A model generated the notes under the pieces. That model was not told the DNA's origin, did no database searches, and was given only the letters and a program-made list of their open reading frames with translations. Positions 19,019-27,972 of a stretch of 64,000 nt of DNA are shown piece after piece; the stretch's first letter is position 1, and the number at the start of each line of letters is the position of its first letter. This DNA is from Clostridium_I sp963725425 (lineage in GTDB: Bacteria > Bacillota > Clostridia > Clostridiales > Clostridiaceae), in contig CAVRYJ010000045.1 of assembly GCA_963725425.1 (NCBI GenBank), positions 372,001-436,000 of the forward strand, written 5' to 3'. The position numbers were made by a program, and so were the translations under genes.

Positions 19019-19558
19019 ATGGGAAAATTGGAAAAGGGATATGTTCAGGTTTATACGGGTAATGGAAAAGGTAAAACTACTGCAGCACTTGGACAAGGTT
19101 TTAGAGCTGTAGGAAATGGGCTTAAAGTTTATATGGTTCAATTTTTAAAGACATTTAAAACAGGAGAACTAGAAAGCGTAAAAAGATTGGAACCGGATTT
19201 TAAAATATTTAGATTTGAAAAAAAGAGAGGCTTTTTCTGGACACTTAGTGACGAGGAGAAAGCTGAATTAAAAATAGAGATAGATAAAGCTTATGAGTTT
19301 TGTTATGATGCACTTATGGAAAGAAAATGTGATGTTTTAATAATGGATGAAGTTATGGGGGCACTTTCTAATAAGTTACTTACTGTAGACCAAGTTTTAA
19401 AGCTTATTAATATAAAACCAGAAGATGTGGAACTTATTTTAACAGGAAGAAATGTTCCAGAACAAATTGTAAAAGAAGCAGACCTTGTTACAGAAATGAG
19501 GGAAATAAAGCATTATTTTAGTAGTGGAGTTCCTGCTAGAGAAGGGATAGAGTATTAA
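19019..19558 (+). CDS. cobO: Cob(I)yrinic acid a,c-diamide adenosyltransferase (CobA/CobO type)
   Basis: This enzyme transfers the 5'-deoxyadenosyl group of ATP to Co(I) corrinoid. The product has 179 residues and starts at ATG after TAGGAGG. The P-loop TGNGKGKTT is at 13-21; the Walker-B-like segment is VLIMDEVMGAL. The C-terminal stretch LILTGRNVPEQIVKEADLVTEM and the end SSGVPAREGIEY are characteristic of the CobA/CobO/BtuR family. It lies two bases before cbiA. The symbols cobA, cobO and btuR are all in use for this family. Confidence 0.94.
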   Translation: MGKLEKGYVQVYTGNGKGKTTAALGQGFRAVGNGLKVYMVQFLKTFKTGELESVKRLEPDFKIFRFEKKRGFFWTLSDEEKAELKIEIDKAYEFCYDALMERKCDVLIMDEVMGALSNKLLTVDQVLKLINIKPEDVELILTGRNVPEQIVKEADLVTEMREIKHYFSSGVPAREGIEY

Positions 19559-19560
19559 AA

Positions 19561-20892
19561 ATGAAGAGTTTTATTATAAGTTCTAATGGAAGCGGTAAAG
19601 GAAAAACTACTGTTACTTTAGGTATACTTAAAGCATTTAAGGACAGTGGATTTAAAGTTCAGAGTTATAAAATAGGTCCTGACTACATCGATGGAGATTT
19701 CCATCAGCATATAACAGGAGCAACCACAAGAAATCTTGATTTATATCTTATGGGTGAGGATGGAGTTAAAGCTAGCTTTTCAAGAGGCAATGGGGACATA
19801 GGAGTAATAGAAGGGGTTATGGGGCTTTATGATGGAAAAGGGATAAGTACGGAGTATTCAACGGCACATGTGGCTAAGGTTTTAAACTTACCCATAATAC
19901 TTGTATTGTCACCAAAGGCAAAGATGGCAACAATTTGTGCTGAAATCAATGGGCTTATGAACTTTGAAAAGGTAAATATAGCAGGAATAATACTAAATAA
20001 TATAAATGAAAACTATTATAAGTTATTAAAGCTATCAATAGAAAAATATTGTTCCACTGTGGTGCTTGGATATGTTCCGAAAAATGAGGAACTTACACTT
20101 AAAAGTAGGCATCTGGGACTAGTACAAAGCAGTGAAATAGAAAATTTGGATAAAAAGATAGATATATGTTCCCAGCTTATTAAAAAGCATGTTAACATTG
20201 AAAAATTAGTCACGATTGCAACTGATCCGGGAGCTTTTCCAGATAATTTTCATTTATCCAGTAGAGGTTTGAAAATAGCAGTAGCTTATGATAAAGCATT
20301 TAATTTTTATTATAAAGAAAACCTTGAACTTCTTGAGGAGCTAGGAGAAGTACAATATTTCAGCCCTCTAAAGGATAAAGAAATACCACGAAATATTGAT
20401 TTTCTGTATTTAGGTGGAGGTTATCCAGAAGTTTTTATAGATGAGTTAAGTGAAAATAAAACCATGCTTAATAGTATAAAATCTTCATTAGAAGCTGGGA
20501 TTAGGTGTTATGCAGAGTGTGGAGGCCTAATGTATCTCACTGAAAGTATAGATGGAAAAAGTTGTGTTGGCTTTTTTAAGGGAAAATCTTATATGACCAG
20601 GAGACTTCAAAATTTTGGGTATGCAAAAATAAATGTGGCAAAAGAAAATAATATTTTATCAAAAGGACTTAGGATAAACTGTCATGAATTTCATAAGTCA
20701 TCCGCTGAATTAGATGAAAACACTATATACCAAGTTGAAAAAGATACTTATGATGGAACGGTTAAACAGTGGAAATCAGGCTACCTGAAAAAAAATACCA
20801 TTGCAACTTATGCGCATGTGCACTTTTTTGGGAATTTAGACATGCTACGACAACTCACAAACTACAAACTACAAGTGACAAGTGACAAGTGA
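19561..20892 (+). CDS. cbiA: Cobyrinic acid a,c-diamide synthase
   Basis: CbiA amidates the a and c side chains of cobyrinic acid with glutamine and ATP. It has 443 residues, the P-loop SNGSGKGKTT at 8-17, the early motif KIGPDYIDGDFH, and a glutaminase domain with Cys 320 in YAECGGLMYL and His in YAHVHF. The family end is replaced: after GNLDMLRQL the tail TNYKLQVTSDK and the stop are encoded by the heptad array of element R5. The catalytic parts are complete, so activity is probably kept. GerAB at 52 kb ends with the same heptad-encoded residues. Confidence 0.96.
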   Translation: MKSFIISSNGSGKGKTTVTLGILKAFKDSGFKVQSYKIGPDYIDGDFHQHITGATTRNLDLYLMGEDGVKASFSRGNGDIGVIEGVMGLYDGKGISTEYSTAHVAKVLNLPIILVLSPKAKMATICAEINGLMNFEKVNIAGIILNNINENYYKLLKLSIEKYCSTVVLGYVPKNEELTLKSRHLGLVQSSEIENLDKKIDICSQLIKKHVNIEKLVTIATDPGAFPDNFHLSSRGLKIAVAYDKAFNFYYKENLELLEELGEVQYFSPLKDKEIPRNIDFLYLGGGYPEVFIDELSENKTMLNSIKSSLEAGIRCYAECGGLMYLTESIDGKSCVGFFKGKSYMTRRLQNFGYAKINVAKENNILSKGLRINCHEFHKSSAELDENTIYQVEKDTYDGTVKQWKSGYLKKNTIATYAHVHFFGNLDMLRQLTNYKLQVTSDK

Positions 20893-21063
20893 CAAGTGAC
20901 AAGTGACAAGTGGCAAGTTAAGGAAATTTTGCCTTTGGGCAAAATGGACAAATAAAAGAACAAATAAACAGATTGATTAATTAATTTATTTTATTAGATT
21001 GTTTTTTGCTTTAGCAAAAAAAATCTTCATTAACTTGTCACTTGTCACTTGAAACTTGTCACT
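20858..21063. repeat. Heptad-arm palindromic element R5 inside the cobalamin operon
   Basis: The left arm carries two AAACTAC units, five perfect AAGTGAC units (20873-20907), one AAGTGGC and one AAGTTAA in unbroken 7-base phase. It is followed by the core hairpin ATTTTGCC-TTTG-GGCAAAAT (20926-20945), a central imperfect palindrome, TTTTTTGC-TTTA-GCAAAAAA, and inverted heptads TTAACTTGTCACTTGTCACT. It overlaps the end of cbiA and fills the gap to cbiC. Its hairpins could lower read-through into cbiC and later genes. Confidence 0.82.
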
Positions 21064-21125
21064 GAATCTTGGGTCTCTTATCTGGATCTGGGGATTTTAC
21101 TGAAAAGAAAGGAGAACTAACTACT

Positions 21126-21749
21126 ATGAATTATCTAAAGAGTCCTTCTGGGATTGAGAAAAGAAGTTTTGAAATAATAGGCAATGAAATGGGTGAACAT
21201 AATTTCACCCAAAGAGAACTGACAATTGTGAAAAGAGTCATACATACTACTGCTGATTTTGAATATAAAGAGCTACTCTACATTAGGCAGGGAGCCATTG
21301 ATAAAGCACTAGAGCTATTAAAAGAAGGCATTACGATTTATACGGATACTAATATGGCTTTGGCTGGAATAAATAAAGCAGCCTTAAAAGCTCTAAATTG
21401 CAAAGTGGAATGTTTTGTATCAAGAGAAGATGTAGCAAAGGAAGCCAAGGAAAAGGGAATCACTCGTTCTATGGCTTCAGTTGAGAAAGCGGCAAAGGAA
21501 GGTGTACTATTTTTTGTATTTGGAAATGCGCCTACAGCACTGTACAAGTTGAAGGAACTCATAATGGAGAACAAGGCAAATGCTAAGTTTATTATTGCGG
21601 CTCCAATAGGCTTTGTAGGGGCAGCTGAATCAAAAGAAGAAATAGAAAAATTGGATATGCCACTTATAGCTGTAAGAGGAAGAAAAGGTGGCAGTAGTGT
21701 GGCAGCTTCTATTGTCAATGCCCTTATGTATATGTTAGTTGAAAGGTAA
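21126..21749 (+). CDS. cbiC: Cobalt-precorrin-8 methylmutase
   Basis: CbiC moves the C-11 methyl group to C-12, forming cobyrinic acid. I choose ATG 21126 (MNYLKSPSGIEKRSFEII), preceded by AAAGGAG, over the in-frame start at 21069; this gives 207 residues, the usual length, and the longer form would translate the edge of element R5. Family stretches are VKRVIHTTADFEY (containing the catalytic His), TDTNMALAGINK, and the C-terminal PVGF-like APIGFVGAAESKE and RGRKGGSSVAASIVNAL. It is the first gene after the heptad element and is followed closely by cbiD. Confidence 0.95.
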   Translation: MNYLKSPSGIEKRSFEIIGNEMGEHNFTQRELTIVKRVIHTTADFEYKELLYIRQGAIDKALELLKEGITIYTDTNMALAGINKAALKALNCKVECFVSREDVAKEAKEKGITRSMASVEKAAKEGVLFFVFGNAPTALYKLKELIMENKANAKFIIAAPIGFVGAAESKEEIEKLDMPLIAVRGRKGGSSVAASIVNALMYMLVER

Positions 21750-21757
21750 TAAAAAAT

Positions 21758-22837
21758 ATGCTGGATTTATATGTAAATTGTGATGGTAAAAGATTAAGAT
21801 GTGGATATACTACAGGTTCTTGTAGTGCAGCGGCAGCAAAAGCTGCAACTAGAATGCTTTATTATAAAGAAAAAATAACAGAGATTAGAATAGACACTCC
21901 AAAGGGGATAGAATTACTTCTACCTATTGAAAATACAAGATTAGGAGAAAACTTCGTGGAATGCTGCATTGTAAAGGACGGCGGAGATGATCCGGATGTA
22001 ACCCATGGTATTGAAATATGGGCAAGAGCTACGAAAAAAGATTCTGGTTACTGTTTAAAAGGTGGCATAGGAGTTGGAGTTGTAAACGGTGAAGGACTTT
22101 ATGTAAAAAAAGGAGAACCAGCCATAAATCCAGTTCCTAGGAGTATGATAGAAAAAGAAGTAAAAGAAGTGTTACCACAAGACTCTGGGGTGGAGATAAC
22201 GATTTTTGTTCCTCAGGGTGAAGAGGTTGCTAAAAAAACTTTTAATCCAAGGTTAAATATCATAGGAGGAATATCCATATTAGGAACTACAGGGATTGTG
22301 GTACCTATGTCAGAAGAAGCACTTAAAGAATCCATAAATATTGAGTTGCGGCAAAAGGTTCTTTTGGGTAATAAAGAGATTGTTTTAGTTTTTGGAAATA
22401 TGGGGGAAGTTAAGGCTAAAAATCTAGGAATAAATTCAAATTGCATTGTTATTATGTCAAATTATGTGGGATTTGCTTTAAACTCTTGCATGGAACTTGG
22501 AATAAAAAAGGTTATTATAGTTGGGCATATAGGAAAAATGTGCAAAATTGCAGTAGGTTGTTTTAATACCCACAGTAGAGTTTGCGGTGTTAGACTTGAA
22601 ACAATAGCACTAGAACTGGCTCTAATGGGAGAAAACATGAAACTAGTTAAAAAAGTTTATGGGGAAAAGACCACAGAAGGTGCAGTAAATCTTTTAGGAA
22701 AAGGATATGAAGGCTTATACGAAAGTATTGGGGAAAAGATAAAGTTTAAAATAAATGAATTTTCTTATAACAAAATTCAAGCTGAAGTTGTTATGTTTGC
22801 TATGGAAGCTGGAATACTCTATGATAGCAGAAAGTGA
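21758..22837 (+). CDS. cbiD: Cobalt-precorrin-5B C1-methyltransferase
   Basis: CbiD methylates C-1 of cobalt-precorrin-5B with S-adenosylmethionine. The product has 359 residues, with RCGYTTGSCSAAAAKAA near the N-terminus and VKDGGDDPDVTHG further on, both hallmark CbiD segments. The middle has GGISILGTTGIVVPMSEEAL. It does not share the CbiE/F/H/L methylase fold. It lies 8 bases after cbiC and 7 before cbiE, within the operon. Confidence 0.96.
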   Translation: MLDLYVNCDGKRLRCGYTTGSCSAAAAKAATRMLYYKEKITEIRIDTPKGIELLLPIENTRLGENFVECCIVKDGGDDPDVTHGIEIWARATKKDSGYCLKGGIGVGVVNGEGLYVKKGEPAINPVPRSMIEKEVKEVLPQDSGVEITIFVPQGEEVAKKTFNPRLNIIGGISILGTTGIVVPMSEEALKESINIELRQKVLLGNKEIVLVFGNMGEVKAKNLGINSNCIVIMSNYVGFALNSCMELGIKKVIIVGHIGKMCKIAVGCFNTHSRVCGVRLETIALELALMGENMKLVKKVYGEKTTEGAVNLLGKGYEGLYESIGEKIKFKINEFSYNKIQAEVVMFAMEAGILYDSRK

Positions 22838-22844
22838 GGATGAC

Positions 22845-23456
22845 ATGGTTTACATTGTAGGAATTGGACCGGGAAGTAAGGAATACATGTTAAACAAGGC
22901 AATTTCAGTTTTAACAGAAGTAGATATTATAATTGGTTTTAAAAGGGCAATTGAAAGTATTGGATTTATAAAAAAGTATAAGCTTATAGCTAATAATTTG
23001 CAGGATATATTAAAGTTTATTGAGGAAAATGATGATAAAAATGTAGCGGTAATTGCTTCTGGTGACCCATTGTTTTATGGAATAGGTGAATATATTGAAA
23101 AAAACTATAAAGGTAATATAAGTATTGTATCTGGAATAAGTTCTTTTCAATACATGATGGGAAAACTCTGCAAAGCATGGCAAGGAGCACATCTTGGAAG
23201 TCTTCATGGAAAAGATGAAGATTTTATTAAAGGAGTAAAGGAAAATAAAATTTCTATATGGCTTACGGATAATAAAAATACACCTCAGGTTATGTGCAAA
23301 AGGCTGATTAAAGAAGAAATTAAGGCAATAGTATATATAGGCGAGAATTTGTCCTATGAGGATGAGAGGATAAACTTTGGTAATCCTGAACAATTTGTCC
23401 AGAAAAAGTTTGATAATTTAACAGTGGTGGTGGTAGAAAATGATTATAAGGGATGA
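22845..23456 (+). CDS. cbiE: Cobalt-precorrin-7 C5-methyltransferase
   Basis: CbiE methylates C-5 of the corrin ring. The start is ATG 22845 (MVYIVGIGPGSKEYM), supported by GAGG and by the family N-terminus; the opening at 22755 lies inside cbiD. It has 203 residues. VGIGPGS binds S-adenosylmethionine, ASGDPLFYGIGEYI is the second family motif, and SSFQYMMGKLCKAWQGAHLGSLHG is typical of CbiE. It overlaps cbiT by 17 bases; in many bacteria the two are fused as CobL. Confidence 0.95.
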   Translation: MVYIVGIGPGSKEYMLNKAISVLTEVDIIIGFKRAIESIGFIKKYKLIANNLQDILKFIEENDDKNVAVIASGDPLFYGIGEYIEKNYKGNISIVSGISSFQYMMGKLCKAWQGAHLGSLHGKDEDFIKGVKENKISIWLTDNKNTPQVMCKRLIKEEIKAIVYIGENLSYEDERINFGNPEQFVQKKFDNLTVVVVENDYKG

Positions 23457-24006
23457 GGAATTTATAAGGGGCAACTGTCCAATGACTAAGGAAGAAATAC
23501 GTACAATAAGCATTTCAAAGCTGGATATTGAAAAAGATTACAGACTTCTAGACATAGGTGCAGGTACAGGATCAGTTTCTGTGCAGATGAGCAAAACTGC
23601 ACCCATGGGAGAAGTTATATCAGTTGAAATGGATGAAGAAGCACTTAGCCTTATAAAAGAAAATAAGGCTAAGTTTAATGCAGACAATTTAAAAATAATT
23701 AAGGGCGAAGCCTTAGAGGTAGAAGAACAAATACAAGGTGAATTTGATGGTATATTCATTGGTGGAAGCGGTGGAAATTTAGAAGATATAATAAAGATAT
23801 ATGGGCAAAAGTTAAAAAAAGGCAAAGCTATGGTACTAAATTTTATTACTATAGATAATGTATATAAGGCTATTAATATCCTTGAAGAATTAAAATATAC
23901 TACTGAACTCATTCAGCTTTCAATAAGTAGGGCAAAAGGTAAAAGTCATATGCTTATTGCACTGAATCCAATTTTCATTATAACAGCAAGGAGCGAAAAA
24001 ATATGA
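23440..24006 (+). CDS. cbiT: Cobalt-precorrin-6B C15-methyltransferase (decarboxylating)
   Basis: CbiT methylates C-15 and decarboxylates the acetate side chain at C-12. It has 188 residues, starting MIIRDEEFIRGNCPMTKEEIRTI as in CbiT proteins. It has a Rossmann methyltransferase fold with LLDIGAGTGSVSVQ for cofactor binding and IFIGGSGGNLEDI further on. The start lies inside cbiE and its stop overlaps the cbiL start by 4 bases, so the three are likely translated in a coupled way. Confidence 0.95.
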   Translation: MIIRDEEFIRGNCPMTKEEIRTISISKLDIEKDYRLLDIGAGTGSVSVQMSKTAPMGEVISVEMDEEALSLIKENKAKFNADNLKIIKGEALEVEEQIQGEFDGIFIGGSGGNLEDIIKIYGQKLKKGKAMVLNFITIDNVYKAINILEELKYTTELIQLSISRAKGKSHMLIALNPIFIITARSEKI

Positions 24007-24668
24007 GTAAATTATACGGAATTGGAGTTGGACCAGGTGACAAAGAACTGATTACATTAAAAGCCGCACGGATAATAGGGTCGGTACCTGTTATAGTAGC
24101 ACCTAGTGGTATGGCAGGAGGGAAAAGTATAGCACTTGAAATTGCACAGGATTATATAAGTAGCCATGCTGAAGTTATAGTGAAACATTTTCCAATGGGA
24201 GGAGAAGAGCAAGAGGAAAAAATATATGAAGCTTTTCAGGCTATAGAAGAAAAACTTAAGGCAGGCAAAGATGTAGCCTTTTTAACTATAGGTGATCCCT
24301 TTGTATACAGTACATACATTTATTTGTTAAAATATATTAAGGAAAAGGGATATGAAACGGAAACAGTTCCGGGAATAACGTCTTTTTGTGCCTCAGCAAG
24401 CATTGCAGGTGTGCCACTAGTAATAGGTGATGAAGGGCTTTTAATAGTTCCAGGAGAAAGAATATCTACAATAAAAAATGAAAAATATGTGGTAATTATG
24501 AAGGTATACAAAAGAGAAGAAGAGATAATAGACACTTTAGAAGAAAAAGGCTTTAAATATGTTTATATTAAAAAGGCAGGAAGAGAAGGTCAGGAAGTTT
24601 TAAAAGATAGAGCTTCCATAATTAAAAGTAGAGAATACATGGCGCTTATTATAGCTAATAAAGAATAG
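24003..24668 (+). CDS. cbiL: Cobalt-precorrin-2 C20-methyltransferase
   Basis: CbiL methylates C-20 of cobalt-factor II, the first ring methylation after cobalt insertion. It has 221 residues: KLYGIGVGPGDKELITLKA (cofactor loop), FLTIGDPFVYSTYIYL, TVPGITSFCASASIAGVPL and PGERI. The PG.GDPE-type N-terminus and GDPFVYSTY separate CbiL from CbiF and CbiH. It overlaps cbiT by 4 bases. Its last codons run into a short AGAATAG/AGAATAA heptad stretch (24661-24684) before cbiF. Confidence 0.95.
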   Translation: MSKLYGIGVGPGDKELITLKAARIIGSVPVIVAPSGMAGGKSIALEIAQDYISSHAEVIVKHFPMGGEEQEEKIYEAFQAIEEKLKAGKDVAFLTIGDPFVYSTYIYLLKYIKEKGYETETVPGITSFCASASIAGVPLVIGDEGLLIVPGERISTIKNEKYVVIMKVYKREEEIIDTLEEKGFKYVYIKKAGREGQEVLKDRASIIKSREYMALIIANKE

Positions 24669-24692
24669 AGAATAAAGAATAGGAGTGATTTT

Positions 24693-25445
24693 GTGGTTTA
24701 TTTTATTGGGGCAGGGCCAGGAGACGTGGATCTCATAACAGTTAAGGGAAGAAACATTTTAAGCAAGGCAGACATAGTAGTATATGCAGGTTCACTAGTG
24801 AGCAAAGAGCATTTAGAATTCTGCAAAGATGGAGTGGAAATCCATAACTCTGCTTCTATGAATCTTGATGAAGTGGTTGATATGTATAAAAAAGCTGAGG
24901 CCCAGGGGAAAATGGTAGTTAGGCTTCATACAGGTGATCCTTCCATATATGGTGCAATTAAAGAGCAGATGGATGAACTTGAGCTACTTAACATAGAATA
25001 CGAAGTGATTCCAGGGGTTAGCTCATTTACGGCTGCGGCAGCAGCAATTAAAAGGGAATTTACACTCCCAGGTGTAAGTCAAACGGTGATACTTACAAGG
25101 GTAGAGGGAAGGACTCCAGTACCAACCAGGGAAAATCTTGAAAAACTAGCATCAATAGGCGCTTCTATGGCAATATTTTTATCAATTTCTATGATTGAGA
25201 AGGTAGTACAACAACTAAAAAAAGGTTATGGTAAAAATGTTCCAATTGCCGTGGTGGAAAGGGCAACCTATGAAGATGAGAGGATAATATTTGGAACACT
25301 AGATGATATTTCAGAAAAGGTAAAACAAGCAAAAATAACCAAATGTGCTCAGATACTTGTGGGAGATTTTATAGACAGTGATTACGAAAAGAGTAAGCTT
25401 TACGATAAGAATTTTTCGCATATGTTTAGAGAGGCTAAAAAATGA
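24693..25445 (+). CDS. cbiF: Cobalt-precorrin-4 C11-methyltransferase
   Basis: CbiF methylates C-11 of cobalt-precorrin-4. The start is GTG 24693 after AGGAGTGA, giving 250 residues. VYFIGAGPGDVDLITVKG binds the cofactor; VRLHTGDPSIYGAIKEQ and IEYEVIPGVSSFTAAAAAI follow; the segment VILTRVEGRTPVP is typical of CbiF. It overlaps cbiG by 4 bases; the CbiG product opens the lactone on the compound CbiF makes. Confidence 0.96.
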   Translation: MVYFIGAGPGDVDLITVKGRNILSKADIVVYAGSLVSKEHLEFCKDGVEIHNSASMNLDEVVDMYKKAEAQGKMVVRLHTGDPSIYGAIKEQMDELELLNIEYEVIPGVSSFTAAAAAIKREFTLPGVSQTVILTRVEGRTPVPTRENLEKLASIGASMAIFLSISMIEKVVQQLKKGYGKNVPIAVVERATYEDERIIFGTLDDISEKVKQAKITKCAQILVGDFIDSDYEKSKLYDKNFSHMFREAKK

Positions 25446-26440
25446 AAATAGCAGCAATTAGTCTTAATAAATATGGGGATGATTTAGCTAAAAAAATTGG
25501 ACAACTTGTCCCACTGGATTTATACTCAAAAAACAACATAGATAATTTTAATATTGCAGATTTGGCTGGTAGGCTAATGAATAATTATGAAGCAATTATT
25601 TTCTTATCATCCACTGGTATAGCGGTAAGGTCCATAGCTAGTTTTATAAAAAATAAGGTTGAAGACCCAGCAGTACTTGTAATAGATATTCTTGGAAAAT
25701 ATGTAATAAGCCTACTAAGTGGACACCTTGGTGGAGCAAATGAACTTACAGAAAGAATAGCAAAGATAATTGGAGCCATGGCTATAATTACAACGGCTAC
25801 TGACAATTTAAAAGTAGTAGCACCGGATATTATTGCTAAGGAAAATAGACTTATAATTGAGAACATTAAAATAGCAAAGGAAATATCTGCTTTATTAGTT
25901 GACGGCAAAAATGTGGCTTTTGTGGATGAGAGCAAAGAAATCTCGCTTCCTAAAGGCTATACAGAAAAACTTCAAGATGTAGATGGAATTGTATATGTAA
26001 CAAATAAATGTAGAGAAGTTTTCAGTGACAAAAATATACCAGTGCTAAAACTCATTAGGAAAAATATTATACTTGGCATTGGTTGTAAAAAAAATTACTC
26101 ACCCAAAGCAATGATATATGAGGTTAAGGAAAAGCTTAAGTTGTATAACTTAGATGAAAGGTCAGTTAAAGCAGTTACCTCAGTGGAAATAAAAAAAGAC
26201 GAATTGGCTATTATAGCATTAAGTGAATACTTAAAGGCAGAGTTTGAGACTTTTAGTATTGAGGAGATAAAAACAATTCAGCAAAGGTACCAAGGTAGTG
26301 ACTTTGTTGAAAAGAGTATTGGCATAAGGGCGGTTTGCCAGCCGTGTATTGAACTTAGTAATGCAACTATATTAGTTGATAAAATGAATTTATCTGGAAT
26401 GACCTTGTGTATTGGCAAGCTTTGCTTAAAATCTAGATAA
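25442..26440 (+). CDS. cbiG: Cobalt-precorrin-5A hydrolase
   Basis: CbiG opens the delta-lactone of cobalt-precorrin-5A and releases acetaldehyde. It has 332 residues in the order N-terminal domain (FLSSTGIAVRSIASFIKNK and LSGHLGGANELTERIA), central linker domain, and C-terminal CobE-like domain starting near LGIGCKKNYSPK. KSIGIRAVCQPCIELS near the C-terminus fits the family. It is followed by a 57-base gap that contains one inverted copy of the dispersed TTGTTATTTTCTTGAT repeat. Confidence 0.95.
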   Translation: MKIAAISLNKYGDDLAKKIGQLVPLDLYSKNNIDNFNIADLAGRLMNNYEAIIFLSSTGIAVRSIASFIKNKVEDPAVLVIDILGKYVISLLSGHLGGANELTERIAKIIGAMAIITTATDNLKVVAPDIIAKENRLIIENIKIAKEISALLVDGKNVAFVDESKEISLPKGYTEKLQDVDGIVYVTNKCREVFSDKNIPVLKLIRKNIILGIGCKKNYSPKAMIYEVKEKLKLYNLDERSVKAVTSVEIKKDELAIIALSEYLKAEFETFSIEEIKTIQQRYQGSDFVEKSIGIRAVCQPCIELSNATILVDKMNLSGMTLCIGKLCLKSR

Positions 26441-26497
26441 AGCACAATCAAGAAAATAACAAGTCGGATATGCCTAATAACACGAGGAGATGATTAA

Positions 26498-27214
26498 ATG
26501 GGAAAACTGTATGTAGTAGGAATTGGACCAGGAAGTATTGAAAATATGACAATAAGAGCACAAAAAGCTATAGAGGAAAGTAAAATTATAGTTGGATATA
26601 CTAAATATATTGAATTAATCAAACCATTAATTAATGGAAAAGAGATTTTTTCCACAGGAATGAAGGGTGAAGAAGAACGCTGCAAACAGGCATTAAAACT
26701 CGCTAAAGAAAACATAGTTTCAATTATAAGCACAGGTGACTCCGGAATATATGGTATGGCAGGTCTTATTATTGAATTAAGAAAGGATGAAGAGGTAGAG
26801 GTTATTCCGGGGATTACAGCATCATCTGCGGCCGCATCGGTGCTGGGAGCTCCAATTATGCATGACAACTGTAATATAAGCTTAAGCGACTTAATGACGC
26901 CATACGAAATAATAAAAAAGAGAGTGGACATGTCAGCTGCTTCAGATTTTGTAATATCTTTGTATAATCCCAAAAGTTCTGGCAGACAATATTATTTAAG
27001 GGAAGCTATAGATACAATTAGAAAATACAGAACAGGAAATACTCCAGTTGCAGTAGTAAAGCATGCTTTAAGAGATGGACAGAATATAAAATTATTTACA
27101 CTAGACTCTTTTCAAGATGATGAAGTTGATATGATGTGTATAGTTATAGTAGGTAATAGCCAAAGTTACATAAAAAATGGCATATTTATAACTCCAAGGG
27201 GTTATAAAATATGA
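26498..27214 (+). CDS. cbiH: Cobalt-factor III C17-methyltransferase
   Basis: CbiH methylates C-17 and closes the ring contraction of cobalt-factor III. The product has 238 residues starting at ATG after CGAGGAGATGATTAA. LYVVGIGPGSIENMT binds the cofactor. VSIISTGDSGIYGMAGLI and VIPGITASSAAASVLGAPIMHD are family motifs; SDLMTPYEIIKKRVD and DFVISLYNPKS identify CbiH/CobJ. It overlaps cbiJ by 4 bases. Confidence 0.95.
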   Translation: MGKLYVVGIGPGSIENMTIRAQKAIEESKIIVGYTKYIELIKPLINGKEIFSTGMKGEEERCKQALKLAKENIVSIISTGDSGIYGMAGLIIELRKDEEVEVIPGITASSAAASVLGAPIMHDNCNISLSDLMTPYEIIKKRVDMSAASDFVISLYNPKSSGRQYYLREAIDTIRKYRTGNTPVAVVKHALRDGQNIKLFTLDSFQDDEVDMMCIVIVGNSQSYIKNGIFITPRGYKI

Positions 27215-27972
27215 TAGGGCTTATTCTTGGAACTTCTGAAGGCAAAAAAATACTTCGTCTTCTTAATAAATATACGGATGATATCTTTATTTCTACAGCC
27301 ACTGAGTATGGTGGAGAATTGCTTAAGGATTATAAGTATAAGGTAATGAATACTAAGCCTCTAGATTTGTATGGATTGATGGAAGAGATAAATAAAAATC
27401 AAATTCACATATTATTAGATGCATCTCACCCATACGCTGAAATCATAACTAAAAATGCTTTAGAGGCATGTAGCAGATTAAATGTAACCTTTGTGAGGTA
27501 TGAAAGACCAAAGTCCAAAAAATATGATGATGAGCATGTGGTATTTGTTAAGGATTATGAAGAGTTATATTTAAAAATTAAGGATATAAAAGGAGCAATT
27601 CTGAATACAACGGGTAGCACCAATGTGGATAAATTTATGGATATGAACCTTAATAGCAGAGTTATTCATAGGGTACTTCCATCTACTAAGGTTATGGAAC
27701 GTTGCTTCGCTTTAGGTGTGGACACTGAGAATATAATAGCAATAAAGGGACCAGTAAGCGAGAAATTAAATTGCAGTTTTATAAAGGAATACAATGCAGA
27801 GGCAATAATTCTAAAAGATAGTGGAGCTCAAGGTGGCACTGATGAAAAAATTAAAGCAGCAATTTTTATGGGAATTACTGCCTTTGTAATTGAAAGAAAA
27901 CTCATAGAGGTTCCAAATACTTTTAGTAGTGAGGAAAGTGTAGTTGAGTTTATACAACATCATCTATTTTAA
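27211..27972 (+). CDS. cbiJ: Cobalt-precorrin-6A reductase
   Basis: CbiJ reduces cobalt-precorrin-6A with NADPH. It has 253 residues, opening IGLILGTSEGKKILRLL. LLDASHPYAEIITKNA, VRYERP and LNTTGSTNV are typical of the family, as is IIAIKGPVSEKLN. It is the last recognised gene of the operon. Its stop overlaps by 4 bases the end of a convergent 53-residue gene, so there is no room for a terminator directly after it. Confidence 0.94.
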   Translation: MIGLILGTSEGKKILRLLNKYTDDIFISTATEYGGELLKDYKYKVMNTKPLDLYGLMEEINKNQIHILLDASHPYAEIITKNALEACSRLNVTFVRYERPKSKKYDDEHVVFVKDYEELYLKIKDIKGAILNTTGSTNVDKFMDMNLNSRVIHRVLPSTKVMERCFALGVDTENIIAIKGPVSEKLNCSFIKEYNAEAIILKDSGAQGGTDEKIKAAIFMGITAFVIERKLIEVPNTFSSEESVVEFIQHHLF

